NCBI RefSeq assembly: GCF_014897585.1
Contig: NZ_JABUXW010000015.1
Coordinates: forward strand, 1 to 64,000
Direction of reading: 5' to 3'
DNA from: Brachybacterium tyrofermentans
GTDB taxonomy: Bacteria > Actinomycetota > Actinomycetes > Actinomycetales > Dermabacteraceae
Length of the DNA: 64,000 bases
Shown piece after piece: positions 27,834 to 37,001 of this stretch (position 1 is its first letter; every line of letters starts with the position of its first letter). Position numbers and translations under genes: made by a program. The notes beneath the pieces were generated by a model. The model was not told the DNA's origin. It worked only from the letters and a program-made list of their open reading frames with translations, and ran no database searches.

Positions 27834-30080
27834 TCAGCGGCGCCAGATGGCGATGTCCTCCAGCGTGGGACCGTCGGGGAAGGGGAAGTAGTCGACCACG
27901 CCCTCGCGGGCGAGCACCGTGAAGACCACGGCACCGAGCAGCAGGATGAGCAGCACGAGCACCACGGCGGTCCACACCCGATCCGGGGCGGCAGAATCGA
28001 GCATCCGGTGCGCCCCGTTGCGGGTGGTCCGGCTGCCGATCCCGACCCAGGTGATCAGCAGCGTCACCGCCATCGCGGTCCCGAACGCGGCCCCGTCCGG
28101 CGGGGCGGTCCCCTGGAGCAGCGTCCAGGCGGCGTCCAGGGCGATTCCGACGAGCACGCCGAGGATGAGCGGGAACAGCGCCTGCAGCGCGATCTCGAGC
28201 AGACCGAGCAGGAAGCGGAAGGGGCTCGCGAACCCGGCCGCCCAGGTCGGACCGGATCCCGTCGAGCCGCGCAGGCGCCTGCCGGCGACCGCGTTGTGCG
28301 ACCGCTCCCAGGTGCGGGCGAGCGCACCGAGCAGGAGGAACACCGCGAGCGCCGGATACGGGGCGACCGCCGCGAGCGCGACGATCAGCAGGTGGCCGAT
28401 CCACACCAGGAACGGCCGTCGGGGTGGCAGCGGGGAGGCCCAGGCGCCCAGCATCCGCTGGCTTCCGTCCGCGCCCGGGACGCCCTGCTGCGGCCCGAAC
28501 TGCTGCGGCACAACCTGCTGCGGCGCGAGCTGCTGAGGAATCTGCTGCTGGTCCACCGGGTGCGGGTGCTGCTGCGGAGCGTGCTGGGGAGGCATCGCCC
28601 TCTGCACCGGCGCCGCGGAGGGCGGGTGGGGGCCGCGCTGCACCGGATGCGGCGAAGGCCCGGGGAAGCCGGAGCTCTGCTGCTCCGCCGGTGCCGAAGG
28701 AATGACGGGCAGCTGCTGCGTCGGAGCGGCGAACACCGGGAGCGCCTCCGTGGGCGCCTCGACCGGTGTGCTCTGCCGCGGCAGCGCCTCCGTCGCCGCG
28801 TCCGTCGGAGCGTCCTGCGGGGAGTTCACGCGCGGCAGCGCCTCGGTGCGCTGCTCGGCGTAGCTGTCGGACGTGCCGTCGGCGGGCTGCTCGCTCGGCG
28901 TGCCGGTCACCGGAAGCATCTCCGTGGGCGGGTCGCCGGCCCCCGTCGCCGAGCGGCTGTCCAACGCCTCGGTCCCGGCCGTTGCACCGGAGGGCGCAGC
29001 GGAGGATGTCGTCGCACCGGATGCCGTCGCACCAGATACAGCGGCCGCCCCGGCAGCCGCACCCGCAGCCGCCGGCAGCGCAGCAGTGGATCCATCGGCC
29101 CGGAGCGCCTCCGTCGGCCCGGCGTCCTCGAAGCGCGTGAGATCGAGCTCTGCGAGACGAGCGAGCAGATCCTGCGGGGCGGGTCGTCGCTCCGGCTCGG
29201 ACTGCAGGGCCGAGCGCAGCCAGTCGGCGAGCTCCACGGGGAGCCCGTCGACGTCGAGCTCACCGCGTTCCGCGCGCAGGAACACCAGATCGGCGCGCCC
29301 GCTGCCGAAGGGATCGCGGCCGGTCGCCGCGAAGGACAGCAGCGCGGCCCAGGACCACCAGTCGCCGGCCTCGCCGGTGTGGTCGGTGCGGATCACCTCG
29401 GGGTCCAGGTAGGCGGCCGTCCCCATCACCAGCCCGGTCGAGGTCAGGCGGGATTCCTCGGCGGCGATCGCGATCCCGAAGTCGATGATCACCGGATCGA
29501 GCCGGTCGCCGTCGGGATCGAAGACCGCGAGATCCTCCTCGGAGGTCCCCCGCAGCATGATGTTGCTGGGTTTGAGATCACGATGGATCACGCCGGAGCG
29601 GTGGATGGCCTGCAGGGTGTCGCCCATGACCAGGCCGATCTCCCGCACCGCCTCCGGATGTAGCCCGCCGTTGACCCGCACCGCGTCCTCGAGCGTGGGG
29701 CCCGGGACGAACTCGGTGACGACGAAGGCGTCGGAGGACTCGAGCTCGGCATCGAGGATCCGCACGATGTTGTCATTGCGCACGAGCTTCTGCGCGGCGA
29801 CCTCCCGAGCCAGGCGCTCGCGCGCCCGGGGGTCGTCGGAGATCTCGTGGCGCAGCAGCTTGATCGCCACGTCGTGGCCGTCCGCGTCCTGGCCGCGGTA
29901 GACGATCCCCATGCCGCCCGCGCCGATCCGACCCAGGATCTCGTAGCCGGAGTCCTCGGCGAGCGCGGTCAGGCGCGGATCCTGCCGCGCGCTGCGCGAC
30001 GTCCTCGACGATCCCGGCGCCCCGGAGAGCCCAGAGAGCCCGGGGGAACCGGCAGACGGATGCTCGACCATGACCGCCAT
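27834..30080 (-). CDS. Serine/threonine protein kinase with polytopic C-terminus
   Basis: A 748-residue PknB-like Hanks kinase. The catalytic domain spans about residues 45-305: P-loop GAGGMG (53-58), Lys74 in VAIK, HRDLKPSN (166-173), DFG (200-202), and EVIRTD as a weak APE region. Between HRDLKPSN and DFG there are ~26 residues, about twice the usual number (insert EEDLAVFDPDGDR). A long Thr/Ala/Pro/Gln-rich linker follows, then five or so transmembrane segments instead of the single helix and PASTA repeats of PknB. The kinase head is therefore cytoplasmic and no external sensor is evident. ATG 30080 or 30071 are both possible. Confidence 0.9.
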   Translation of the reverse strand: MAVMVEHPSAGSPGLSGLSGAPGSSRTSRSARQDPRLTALAEDSGYEILGRIGAGGMGIVYRGQDADGHDVAIKLLRHEISDDPRARERLAREVAAQKLVRNDNIVRILDAELESSDAFVVTEFVPGPTLEDAVRVNGGLHPEAVREIGLVMGDTLQAIHRSGVIHRDLKPSNIMLRGTSEEDLAVFDPDGDRLDPVIIDFGIAIAAEESRLTSTGLVMGTAAYLDPEVIRTDHTGEAGDWWSWAALLSFAATGRDPFGSGRADLVFLRAERGELDVDGLPVELADWLRSALQSEPERRPAPQDLLARLAELDLTRFEDAGPTEALRADGSTAALPAAAGAAAGAAAVSGATASGATTSSAAPSGATAGTEALDSRSATGAGDPPTEMLPVTGTPSEQPADGTSDSYAEQRTEALPRVNSPQDAPTDAATEALPRQSTPVEAPTEALPVFAAPTQQLPVIPSAPAEQQSSGFPGPSPHPVQRGPHPPSAAPVQRAMPPQHAPQQHPHPVDQQQIPQQLAPQQVVPQQFGPQQGVPGADGSQRMLGAWASPLPPRRPFLVWIGHLLIVALAAVAPYPALAVFLLLGALARTWERSHNAVAGRRLRGSTGSGPTWAAGFASPFRFLLGLLEIALQALFPLILGVLVGIALDAAWTLLQGTAPPDGAAFGTAMAVTLLITWVGIGSRTTRNGAHRMLDSAAPDRVWTAVVLVLLILLLGAVVFTVLAREGVVDYFPFPDGPTLEDIAIWRR

Positions 30081-30291
30081 GCTACGAGGCGCAGGACTCC
30101 GATCGCGCCGACTTCACCGCTCCCCCACACGGCCCCCACCGCAGATGCGCACGCCGAGCCCGCTGCGCACCGTCCCGGATGTGCTCATGCGCTCCCGTAA
30201 CGGGTCCCCCTCGTGAGACGATCCCCGAGCGGTGCGGTGGGCACCGCGGTGACCGCGGCCACGGCCCGGCATCCGAGAGGAAGGGCTCCCA

Positions 30292-30969
30292 ATGCGCTCA
30301 AATCTGTTCGACGCAGCAAATCAGGAACGACAGACGACCGACCGATGGGCACTGCAGTCCAACAAGATGCTCCGCTGCTCGCTGACCCCCGACGCCCCCG
30401 AGATCATCTCGGCCTCCGGCGCGATGGTCGCCTACCAGGGGCAGATGGACTTCTCGTACCAGGGCTCCGGCGGCGGCATGAAGCTGCTCAAGAAGATGGC
30501 CACCGGCGAGGGCGGCAACATGATGCGCACCCGCGGTCAGGGCGAGATCTTCTATGCCCGCCAGGCCGACGAGATCTTCCTGATCCAGCTCGAGGGCGAG
30601 GCCCTCACCCTGAATACGAAGAACATGCTCGCCTTCGACAGCTCCATCCAGTGGGACATCAAGTCCCTGGGCGGGGCGGGCTTCATGGCCGGTGGTCTGT
30701 TCAACCTGTTCCTGCAGGGGCAGGGCATGGTCGCCGTGACCTCGGACGGCCCGCCGATGCTCCTGGACTGCTCCCAGCAGCCCACCTTCGTGGACCCGCA
30801 GGCGGCAGTGTGCTGGTCCGCGAACCTCCAGCCCCAGATCAAGAACGACTTCAAGATGGGCTCGCTGATCGGGCGCGGCTCCGGGGAGTCCTTCCAGCTG
30901 GGCTTCCACGGCCCGGGCTTCGTCGTGGTCCAGCCTTCCGAGGGCATCCAGATCCCCAGCAGTTCCTGA
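30292..30969 (+). CDS. AIM24 family protein
   Basis: A 225-residue protein of the AIM24/TerD-like beta-sandwich family: ASGAMVAYQGQMDF, a glycine-rich GSGGGMKLLKKMATGEGG segment and GQGMVAVTSDGPPMLL, which are the hallmark strands. Members occur across bacteria and in mitochondria, often as multiple paralogues in Actinobacteria; the biochemical role is unknown. AGGAAGGG lies ahead of the ATG. The next gene begins 46 bases later with its own leaderless promoter. Confidence 0.88.
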   Translation: MRSNLFDAANQERQTTDRWALQSNKMLRCSLTPDAPEIISASGAMVAYQGQMDFSYQGSGGGMKLLKKMATGEGGNMMRTRGQGEIFYARQADEIFLIQLEGEALTLNTKNMLAFDSSIQWDIKSLGGAGFMAGGLFNLFLQGQGMVAVTSDGPPMLLDCSQQPTFVDPQAAVCWSANLQPQIKNDFKMGSLIGRGSGESFQLGFHGPGFVVVQPSEGIQIPSSS

Positions 30970-31003
30970 CCGCAGCATCCAGCATCGATCCGCCCCGGAT
31001 GCC

Positions 31004-31009
31004 TACGAT
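31004..31009 (+). promoter_or_regulatory. -10 element TACGAT, leaderless start
   Basis: TACGAT ends 6 bases before the GTG at 31016, and no Shine-Dalgarno exists. Transcription should start on the GTG itself. Confidence 0.55.
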
Positions 31010-31015
31010 GGTCCG

Positions 31016-33436
31016 GTGAGAATCGCAGCACCTGGAGCACCGGTCGACGAGCTGGCCGCGCTCGGCCCTCGAGGCCGGCGCCTGGCCGCGACGTCGGCGG
31101 CGAGCATGTTCGCCGCCGACGTCTCCGCGCCGACGCCCGTGATCGACCCCGTCCCGGTGGTCCTGGACGCCGAGGACTGGGACACGCTCTCCGCGGGCCT
31201 GATCCAGAGGGTGCGACTGCTCGACGCCCTCTACGCGGACCTCTACGGCCCCCGCACCGTGCTCGGCACGGACGTCGCCCCGGCCGCCGAACTGCTCCAG
31301 GATCCCGCCTATCTGCGCTCCGCGATCGGCATCCCCTCCCGCGGCGCCACCCACCTGTTCGCCGTGACCAGCACCGTCGCCCGCCAGGCCGACGGCAGCT
31401 GGGTCGTGCTCGAGGACAGCGTGGACGTCCCCGACGGGGCGGGCTTCGCCCTCGAGCTGCGGCGGGTCCTCTCGCGGTGCGCGCCGTCGCTGTACCGGTC
31501 CACGGAGCTTCGCCGGCTGCATCCCTTCTTCGACACGGTGCGCACGGCGCTGCACCGGCGCACCCGCACCGACGGTCGCGCCGGGAGAACCGTCGTGCTC
31601 ACCGCCGGCGACCCGGACGATCCCCTGCGTGCGTTCGATCAGAGCTGGCTCGCCAACCTCCTGGGCTCCCCCGTGGTCTCGGTCGGCGACCTGCAGACGG
31701 GGTCGGGTTCGTTGACGCTGCGCCTGCCCGGCGTGGATTCCGATCCCGGCGACACGGTCGATGCGCTGGTCCGGCTGCTCCCCTCCGCCCAGCTGGATCC
31801 GCTGGACCTGGGCCCCACGCCGTACGGCGGGGTCACCGGACTGGTCGAGGCCGCGCGCTGCGGTGACGTCGAGATGCTCAATCCCTTCGGTGCCGGACTG
31901 CTGGAGAACCCCGCCCTGCGCGCCGCCCTCCCGGACCTCTGCCGCCAGATCCTCCACGAGGACCTCCAGCTGCGTCCCGCAGCCCCGACCGTCGGCGCGT
32001 CCACCGGCGCAGAACCGGCCCGCTGGCTGTCGTCCGATCCTGCCGGTGGCGACGACCTGGTGGAGCGTCCGGTGCGGCTGCGCCTGATGGTGATCGCCTC
32101 CGAGGACGGCTACGAGGTGCTGCCCGGCGGCGTCGCCCACACCGATGACGAGGCCCCCGAGGCGCTCAAGGACATCTGGGTCACGGTCCCGGAGACCTTC
32201 GCCCTGCCCGAGGGTGCCGACGAGGAGCCGGGCGGCGAGCGGTCACCCGGCACGGGGTCGACGAGCGGGGGAGCGACCAGCGAGGGCTCCGCACCCGGGC
32301 GGGCAGACGCCGTCGACTCCGGGGCGGCACCGGCGAACGGGGCCGGAGTGGACCTCGGGGTGCTCACCGCGTATCCGGCGATGACCCGGTCCATCGGCTC
32401 GGACCTGTTCTGGTTCGGCCGCTACCTCGAGCGGGTGGACTCCACCGCGAGGCTGCTGCGCACGGTGCTGGACACGTCGAACGATCTGGGCTCGGAACGA
32501 AGCGCCTCCGCCGGCACCGCGCAGGCCGTCCTGCTCGGCGCGGTCACCGACGTGACCACCACGTACCCGGGATTCCTGGACCTGGACCCGCAGGATCCGG
32601 AGTCGGTGCGCAGCGAGATCTCCAGCCTGCTCACGGACAGCGGCCGGCCCGGGTCGCTCGCCCAGTCCTATGCCTCCCTCGCGCACACCACCCGCACCCT
32701 GCGTGACCTCATCTCCGACGACGTCTGGCCCGTCATCGCCCGCATGCGAGGCAGCTTCCACCTGCTGGCCGGCAGCGACAACCGACCGCTCGAGCAGGGC
32801 CTGACGGACATCGTCGACGGCTGCCTGACCCTGTCCGGGGCGGTCGCCGACTCGATGCCCCGCAACCTCGGCTGGGATCTCACCGAGGTGGGCCGGAAGC
32901 TCGAGAGGACCATGGGGCTGCTGTCCCTGCTGCGCGCCACCCTGGGACACCGCCGCACCCGTGCCGCGGAGGCCCGCATCGCCGGGGCGGTCGCCCTGAT
33001 CACAGAATCCGGGGCCTCCTACCGGCGCACGTTCCATGCCGCGGTGCAGCCCGAGCTCCTGCTCGAGCTGCTGCTGCACGACACCACGCTGCCCCGCTCG
33101 ATCGCCTTCCAGCTGGACCGGTTGAACTCCACCCTGGACCGGCTGCCGGAGGTGACGCCCTCGCCCGAGCTGCGGGCGCCGCTGACCGCGCTGCGCTCAC
33201 GCATCGGCTCCTGGGAGCCGCAGGAGCTGCTGAGGCCGGCATCGGGAACGGCGCCGGGCTCCACCTCGGCCGTTGCGTCGGCCCCCACACCGGCGGCACG
33301 CGGTGGCGCCCCGACCTCGATGCTCGAGGAGGCCGACGCCGCGATCGGCTCCCTGCGCGAGCTCGCCACAGCTCTGGAGAACCGATTCTTCCGGCCCTCG
33401 GAGTCCACCTCCCGATGGGGGATCGATGATGTCTGA
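31016..33436 (+). CDS. Circularly permuted ATP-grasp (degenerate) fused to alpha-E domain
   Basis: An 806-residue fusion. Residues ~1-380 resemble the circularly permuted type 2 ATP-grasp (DUF404/DUF407): DGSWVVLEDSVDVPDGAGFALELRR, VVSVGDLQ, MLNPFGAGLLENPALRAALP and DGYEVLPGGVAH. The block that normally lies between the last two motifs, with the nucleotide-binding Lys-Pro and Gln-Glu residues, is missing (about 100 residues), and the RRVDDxFCDPLEL motif is reduced to DALVRLL...LDPLDLG, so ATP-grasp activity is doubtful. After a Gly/Ser linker (395-445) comes the alpha-E (DUF403) helical domain, LFWFGRYLERVDSTARLLR near residue 456. Such proteins cluster with transglutaminases, as here (next gene overlaps), in predicted peptide-ligase or tagging systems. 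Confidence 0.85.
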   Translation: MRIAAPGAPVDELAALGPRGRRLAATSAASMFAADVSAPTPVIDPVPVVLDAEDWDTLSAGLIQRVRLLDALYADLYGPRTVLGTDVAPAAELLQDPAYLRSAIGIPSRGATHLFAVTSTVARQADGSWVVLEDSVDVPDGAGFALELRRVLSRCAPSLYRSTELRRLHPFFDTVRTALHRRTRTDGRAGRTVVLTAGDPDDPLRAFDQSWLANLLGSPVVSVGDLQTGSGSLTLRLPGVDSDPGDTVDALVRLLPSAQLDPLDLGPTPYGGVTGLVEAARCGDVEMLNPFGAGLLENPALRAALPDLCRQILHEDLQLRPAAPTVGASTGAEPARWLSSDPAGGDDLVERPVRLRLMVIASEDGYEVLPGGVAHTDDEAPEALKDIWVTVPETFALPEGADEEPGGERSPGTGSTSGGATSEGSAPGRADAVDSGAAPANGAGVDLGVLTAYPAMTRSIGSDLFWFGRYLERVDSTARLLRTVLDTSNDLGSERSASAGTAQAVLLGAVTDVTTTYPGFLDLDPQDPESVRSEISSLLTDSGRPGSLAQSYASLAHTTRTLRDLISDDVWPVIARMRGSFHLLAGSDNRPLEQGLTDIVDGCLTLSGAVADSMPRNLGWDLTEVGRKLERTMGLLSLLRATLGHRRTRAAEARIAGAVALITESGASYRRTFHAAVQPELLLELLLHDTTLPRSIAFQLDRLNSTLDRLPEVTPSPELRAPLTALRSRIGSWEPQELLRPASGTAPGSTSAVASAPTPAARGGAPTSMLEEADAAIGSLRELATALENRFFRPSESTSRWGIDDV

Positions 33437-34415
33437 TCACCAGCACCTCCGCCCGCAGGCGCCCGAGATCCCGCTGCGCAGCGAGGGCGATCCGTCGGCC
33501 GACGCCGTCGACTACCTCGTGCACCACCTGACCAGCTACCGCTATGCGAAGCCGGTCTCGCGGAACTACGGGCGCGCCCACGTCGAGCCCCGCGCCACCC
33601 CGCACCAGCGGGTGCTCTCCCATGAGGTGGTCGTGGACCCGGTCCCCACCCGGCTCACGGCCCACACCGACTTCTACGGCAACTCCTCGACCTATCTGCT
33701 GGTCGACGGCCCGCACTCCCAGCTCGACGTGCACTCCCATGCCCGGGTGACCGTCTCCGAACGGCGCTACCCCGCCGAGGCGATGTCGCGTCCCTGGGAG
33801 CAGTGCGGACCGGATCATTGGGGTCCGCTCCTGCCCGCGGAGAGCATCGATTTCGTGCATCCGTCGCCGCGGATCCCCGACCAGGGCGAGGCCCACGAGA
33901 TCTCGGCGCGCGTGTTCACGCCGGAGCGCCCCATCGGGGAATGCCTCGCGGATCTCACCGGGTGGATCCACGCGAACTTCACCTACGACTCCCGCGCGAC
34001 CACGGTGACCTCGACCCTGGAGGAGGTCCTCGCGGAACGGCACGGGGTGTGCCAGGACTTCGCGCACGTGGGGGTCGCCGCGGTGCGGGCGGCGGGCCTC
34101 GCCGCCCGGTACGTCTCCGGCTACCTGCGCACGGCGCCGTCCTCCGAGGGCGCCCTGGTCACCGAGCCGGCCGACGAGATGATCGGCTCAGCCGCCTCCC
34201 ACGCCTGGCTCAGCGTGCTCGTGCCCGGCATCGGCTGGGTGGACATCGATCCCACCAACCGCACCTTCGTGGACCAGCGTTTCGTCACCACCGCCTGGGG
34301 GCGCGACTACGCGGACGTCCCGCCGCTCAAGGGCATCGTCGTCGGGCCGCCCGGAGCGACCAGCACCCTCGACGTCGCCGTCGGCGTGGTGCCGGTGGCG
34401 CCAGGGACTCCCTGA
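33426..34415 (+). CDS. Transglutaminase-like cysteine protease family protein
   Basis: A 329-residue protein with an N-terminal Bact_transglu_N beta domain (VDYLVHHLTSYRYAKPVSRNYG ... HSHARVTV) and a papain-like transglutaminase core. The catalytic triad is visible: Cys209 in HGVCQDFAH, His259 in SHAWLS and Asp275 in DIDPTN. It overlaps the preceding ATP-grasp/alpha-E gene by 11 bases (two adjacent in-frame ATGs at 33426 and 33429), so both are co-translated. These families are thought to make and cleave peptide or isopeptide bonds on an unknown substrate. Confidence 0.9.
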   Translation: MMSDHQHLRPQAPEIPLRSEGDPSADAVDYLVHHLTSYRYAKPVSRNYGRAHVEPRATPHQRVLSHEVVVDPVPTRLTAHTDFYGNSSTYLLVDGPHSQLDVHSHARVTVSERRYPAEAMSRPWEQCGPDHWGPLLPAESIDFVHPSPRIPDQGEAHEISARVFTPERPIGECLADLTGWIHANFTYDSRATTVTSTLEEVLAERHGVCQDFAHVGVAAVRAAGLAARYVSGYLRTAPSSEGALVTEPADEMIGSAASHAWLSVLVPGIGWVDIDPTNRTFVDQRFVTTAWGRDYADVPPLKGIVVGPPGATSTLDVAVGVVPVAPGTP

Positions 34416-34575
34416 CGACGTTCGGCCGAGGGTCAGCGCTCAGCGTCCAGCCCTCGCTGTTCGGCGTTCGGCGCTCATCAGCTCGGGCATCTCCCTGATC
34501 AGCACGGGCGCTGCGCTGGATGGCGGCCGGCGGCGGCGCTGACGGGGTCAGCCCGCTCACACGGACCGCGGTCGA

Positions 34576-34607
34576 GATGAATTTCGCGTATATGGTTATG
34601 CGGAAAT
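34576..34607 (+). promoter_or_regulatory. AT-rich promoter/operator upstream of fprA
   Basis: ATTTCGC (34581-34587) and GCGGAAAT (34600-34607) form an imperfect inverted repeat around TATATGGTTAT, a striking AT-rich patch in this GC-rich DNA, about 60 bases before the fprA ATG. A -10 (TATATG or GTTATG) may lie within a repressor or activator site. Confidence 0.4.
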
Positions 34608-34665
34608 CAGCGTGCGTCCGACGGCGCACCGGACCAGGCGCCCCGCGCCACGAGACCGAGGTGAG

Positions 34666-36132
34666 ATGTCCTTCTCCCAGCAGCCCTTCCGTCTGGCCGT
34701 GATCGGCTCCGGCCCCGCCGGCGTGTACGCCGCCGAGACCCTTCTGCGCACCGAGCGCGCCAAGAACGGTGACCTCGAGGTCGCGATCGACCTCTTCGAC
34801 CGCCTTCCGGCACCGTTCGGCCTGATCCGCTATGGGGTCGCCCCCGACCATCCGCGCATCAAGGGCATCATCACCGCCCTGCACCGGATCCTCGGCCGCG
34901 GCGACATCCGCTTCCTCGGCGACGTCGAATTCGGCACCGACCTCACGGCCGAGGATCTCCGCACCCACTACGACGCGGTCATCGTCGCCACCGGGGCCCT
35001 CAAGGACGCCGATCTCGACATCCCCGGCATCGACCTGGACGGCTCCTACGGCGCCGCCGACTTCGTGGCCTGGTACGACGGCAACCCCGACTACGCCCGC
35101 ACCTGGAATCTCGACGCCGAGTCCGTCGCCGTGATCGGCAACGGCAACGTCGCCCTCGATGTGGCGCGCGTGCTCTCCAAGAGCGCCGACGAGCTGCTGC
35201 GCACCGAGATCCCCGCGAACGTCCACGAGGGCCTGCAGTCCGCAGCGACCACCGATGTGCACGTCTTCGGCCGCCGCGGCCCCGCCCAGACGAAGTTCTC
35301 GCCGCTCGAGGCCCGCGAGCTCGCCCACCCCCAGGGGCTGCAGGTCGTCATGGACCCCCGTGACGTCGAGCAGATCACCGACGCCCAGTGGGCGGCCATC
35401 AAGGCGGACAAGCGCACCGACCAGGTCACCCAGACGTTCGTGGGCTGGCTCGAGGAGCAGCAGCGCCGCGAAGCAGCCGGCGAGGAGCCGACGGACAGGA
35501 ACGGCGGCCCCGTGCAGCGTCGCCTGCACATGCACTTCTGGCACCGTCCCGTCGAGGTCATCGGCGAGGACGGGAAGGTCACCGGCATGCGCTTCGAGCG
35601 CACCCGCCTCGACGACGAGGGCCGCGTCGCGGGCACCGGCGAGTTCATCGACTACGAGCTGGGCGCCGTCTACCGCGCCGTCGGCTACCACGGCTCCGAG
35701 CTCCCTGGCATGCCCTACGACGCGAAGCGCGGCGTGATCTGCAACGTCGCCGGCCGCGTCACCGAGGCCGATGGCACGCTCGTGCCGGGCGTCTACGCCA
35801 ACGGCTGGATCAAGCGTGGTCCGGTGGGCCTGATCGGTGCCACGAAGTCCGACGCGATCGAGACCATCGCGAGCCTGCTCGAGGACATCGACGCCGGTCG
35901 CCTGACTGCCGCGCCCGAACGCGACAACGATGCGATCCTGCGCCTGCTCGAGGACCGGGGCGTGCAGTACACGACCTGGGACGGGTGGACGGCGCTGGAC
36001 GAGCACGAGAAGGCCCTCGGTGCCGCCGCGGTGGATGCCGACGGCGAGCCCCGTGCCCGCGTCAAGGTCGTCGAGCGCGACGAGATGGTCTCCGTCTCCC
36101 GCGCCGGGATGCCCGAGCCCTCGCACACCTGA
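34666..36132 (+). CDS. fprA: Ferredoxin--NADP+ reductase, FprA type
   Basis: A 488-residue adrenodoxin-reductase-like flavoenzyme that moves electrons between NADPH and ferredoxin. The FAD site VIGSGPAGVYAAE is at about residues 10-22, followed by the family-specific PFGLIRYGVAPDHPRIK. The NADP site VIGNGNVALDVAR lies near residue 155, with GRRGPAQTKFS after it. The C-terminal GWIKRGPVGLIGATKSDA binds FAD. It is longer by ~30 residues than M. tuberculosis FprA, mainly in the insert around EQQRREAAGEEPTD. The ATG follows GAGGTGAG. Confidence 0.94.
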   Translation: MSFSQQPFRLAVIGSGPAGVYAAETLLRTERAKNGDLEVAIDLFDRLPAPFGLIRYGVAPDHPRIKGIITALHRILGRGDIRFLGDVEFGTDLTAEDLRTHYDAVIVATGALKDADLDIPGIDLDGSYGAADFVAWYDGNPDYARTWNLDAESVAVIGNGNVALDVARVLSKSADELLRTEIPANVHEGLQSAATTDVHVFGRRGPAQTKFSPLEARELAHPQGLQVVMDPRDVEQITDAQWAAIKADKRTDQVTQTFVGWLEEQQRREAAGEEPTDRNGGPVQRRLHMHFWHRPVEVIGEDGKVTGMRFERTRLDDEGRVAGTGEFIDYELGAVYRAVGYHGSELPGMPYDAKRGVICNVAGRVTEADGTLVPGVYANGWIKRGPVGLIGATKSDAIETIASLLEDIDAGRLTAAPERDNDAILRLLEDRGVQYTTWDGWTALDEHEKALGAAAVDADGEPRARVKVVERDEMVSVSRAGMPEPSHT

Positions 36133-36173
36133 TCCGCTGGGCGCGGGGCGCATTCCGCAGCGCTCAGCGCTTC

Positions 36174-36226
36174 CTCAGGGCTCAGGGCTCAGGGCTCAGG
36201 GCTCAGGGCTCAGGGCTCAGGGCTCA
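36174..36226. repeat. 7-bp tandem repeat (gggctca)n
   Basis: About 7.5 perfect copies of ctcaggg/gggctca lie after fprA. The unit differs by one base from the array at 1-55. A second short duplication (cgcagttcgttg) follows at 36251-36275. Confidence 0.95.
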
Positions 36227-36297
36227 CTTTGCAGGTCGCAGGACGCAGGACGCAGTTCGTTGTCGCAGTTCGTTGACCCATACTCCCGGAGGTTGCT

Positions 36298-36687
36298 GTG
36301 CTCGTTCTCGGATCGATCTTGGCTCTGGCCGCGGCACTGCTCCATGGGTTCATCTTCGCCCTGGAGTCGCTCCTGTGGGGCACGCCCCGCGCCCAGAAGG
36401 TGTTCGGGAAACAGAGCGCTGCCGAGGTCTCCACGACTCACGACCTGGCGTTCAACCAGGGGTTCTACAACCTGTTCCTCGCGGTGCTCGCGGCGCTCGG
36501 CGCAGTCCTCGCCCTGGCAGGGGTGACCACGGTGGGCATCACGCTCATGCTCGCCGGCACCGGGTGCATGCTCGCCGCGGCGACCGTGCTGCTGCTCAGC
36601 TCTCCCGAGCATCGGGGAGCCGCGGTGAAGCAGGGAACGCTCCCCTTGCTCGCCGTGATCACGCTGCTGATCTCCCTCGCGCTCTGA
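36298..36687 (+). CDS. DUF1304 family membrane protein
   Basis: A 129-residue protein with four predicted transmembrane helices. It fits DUF1304: LHGFIFALESLLWGTPRAQKVFG, then HDLAFNQGFYNLFLA, then GTGCMLAAATVLL and a C-terminal LLAVITLLISLAL. Members are small integral membrane proteins of unknown function. The GTG start is supported by GGAGG at 36288-36292. It has no obvious operon partner. Confidence 0.88.
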   Translation: MLVLGSILALAAALLHGFIFALESLLWGTPRAQKVFGKQSAAEVSTTHDLAFNQGFYNLFLAVLAALGAVLALAGVTTVGITLMLAGTGCMLAAATVLLLSSPEHRGAAVKQGTLPLLAVITLLISLAL

Positions 36688-36809
36688 CCGGAGACGCGCA
36701 GGCCCACCCGTTTACCGGCGAGTCAGCAGACCCCACTCGCACGCTCGCTCAGCAGCAGACATACCCCCGCACCCCTGGCCGAAAAGCCGACACGCCCCGC
36801 CCGCCTGAT

Positions 36810-36855
36810 CGATTCCCTTGATCCGTTCCACTCATGAAGCGAATCAAGGGAATCG
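36810..36855. repeat. 13-bp perfect inverted repeat, left flank of DUF559 island
   Basis: cgattcccttgat (36810-36822) and atcaagggaatcg (36843-36855) are exact inverses across a 20-base spacer that can extend the hairpin by a few pairs. The left arm continues as CCGT, giving CGATTCCCTTGATCCGT. A near-identical motif in inverse orientation occurs at 38132-38148 and 38305-38321 on the other side of the DUF559 gene. Confidence 0.92.
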
Positions 36856-36913
36856 GGGCATCCGCTCGGTGAACCGAACCCGCACCGGACGACACCCCAC
36901 GACCGCAGAGCAC

Positions 36914-36981
36914 GGGCACAGGCACAGGCACAGGCACACGCACACGCACACGCACACGCACACGCACACGCACAGGCACAC
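36914..36981. repeat. 6-bp tandem repeat (gcacac/gcacag)n
   Basis: About eleven copies of gcacaM (four gcacag, then gcacac) form a pure purine-pyrimidine alternating tract able to adopt Z-DNA, immediately downstream of the DUF559 gene 3' end. Confidence 0.95.
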
Positions 36982-37001
36982 TGCCTCAGGTACCGCTCGG
37001 A

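Noticed and set aside
36298-36687. DUF1304 gene as part of the DUF559 cassette
   Set aside because: It lies outside the left inverted repeat, has its own ribosome site and is an ordinary conserved gene family.
36914-36981. Hexamer tract as a coding region
   Set aside because: It would encode only His/Thr or Cys/Val repeats in any frame and lies in intergenic DNA.
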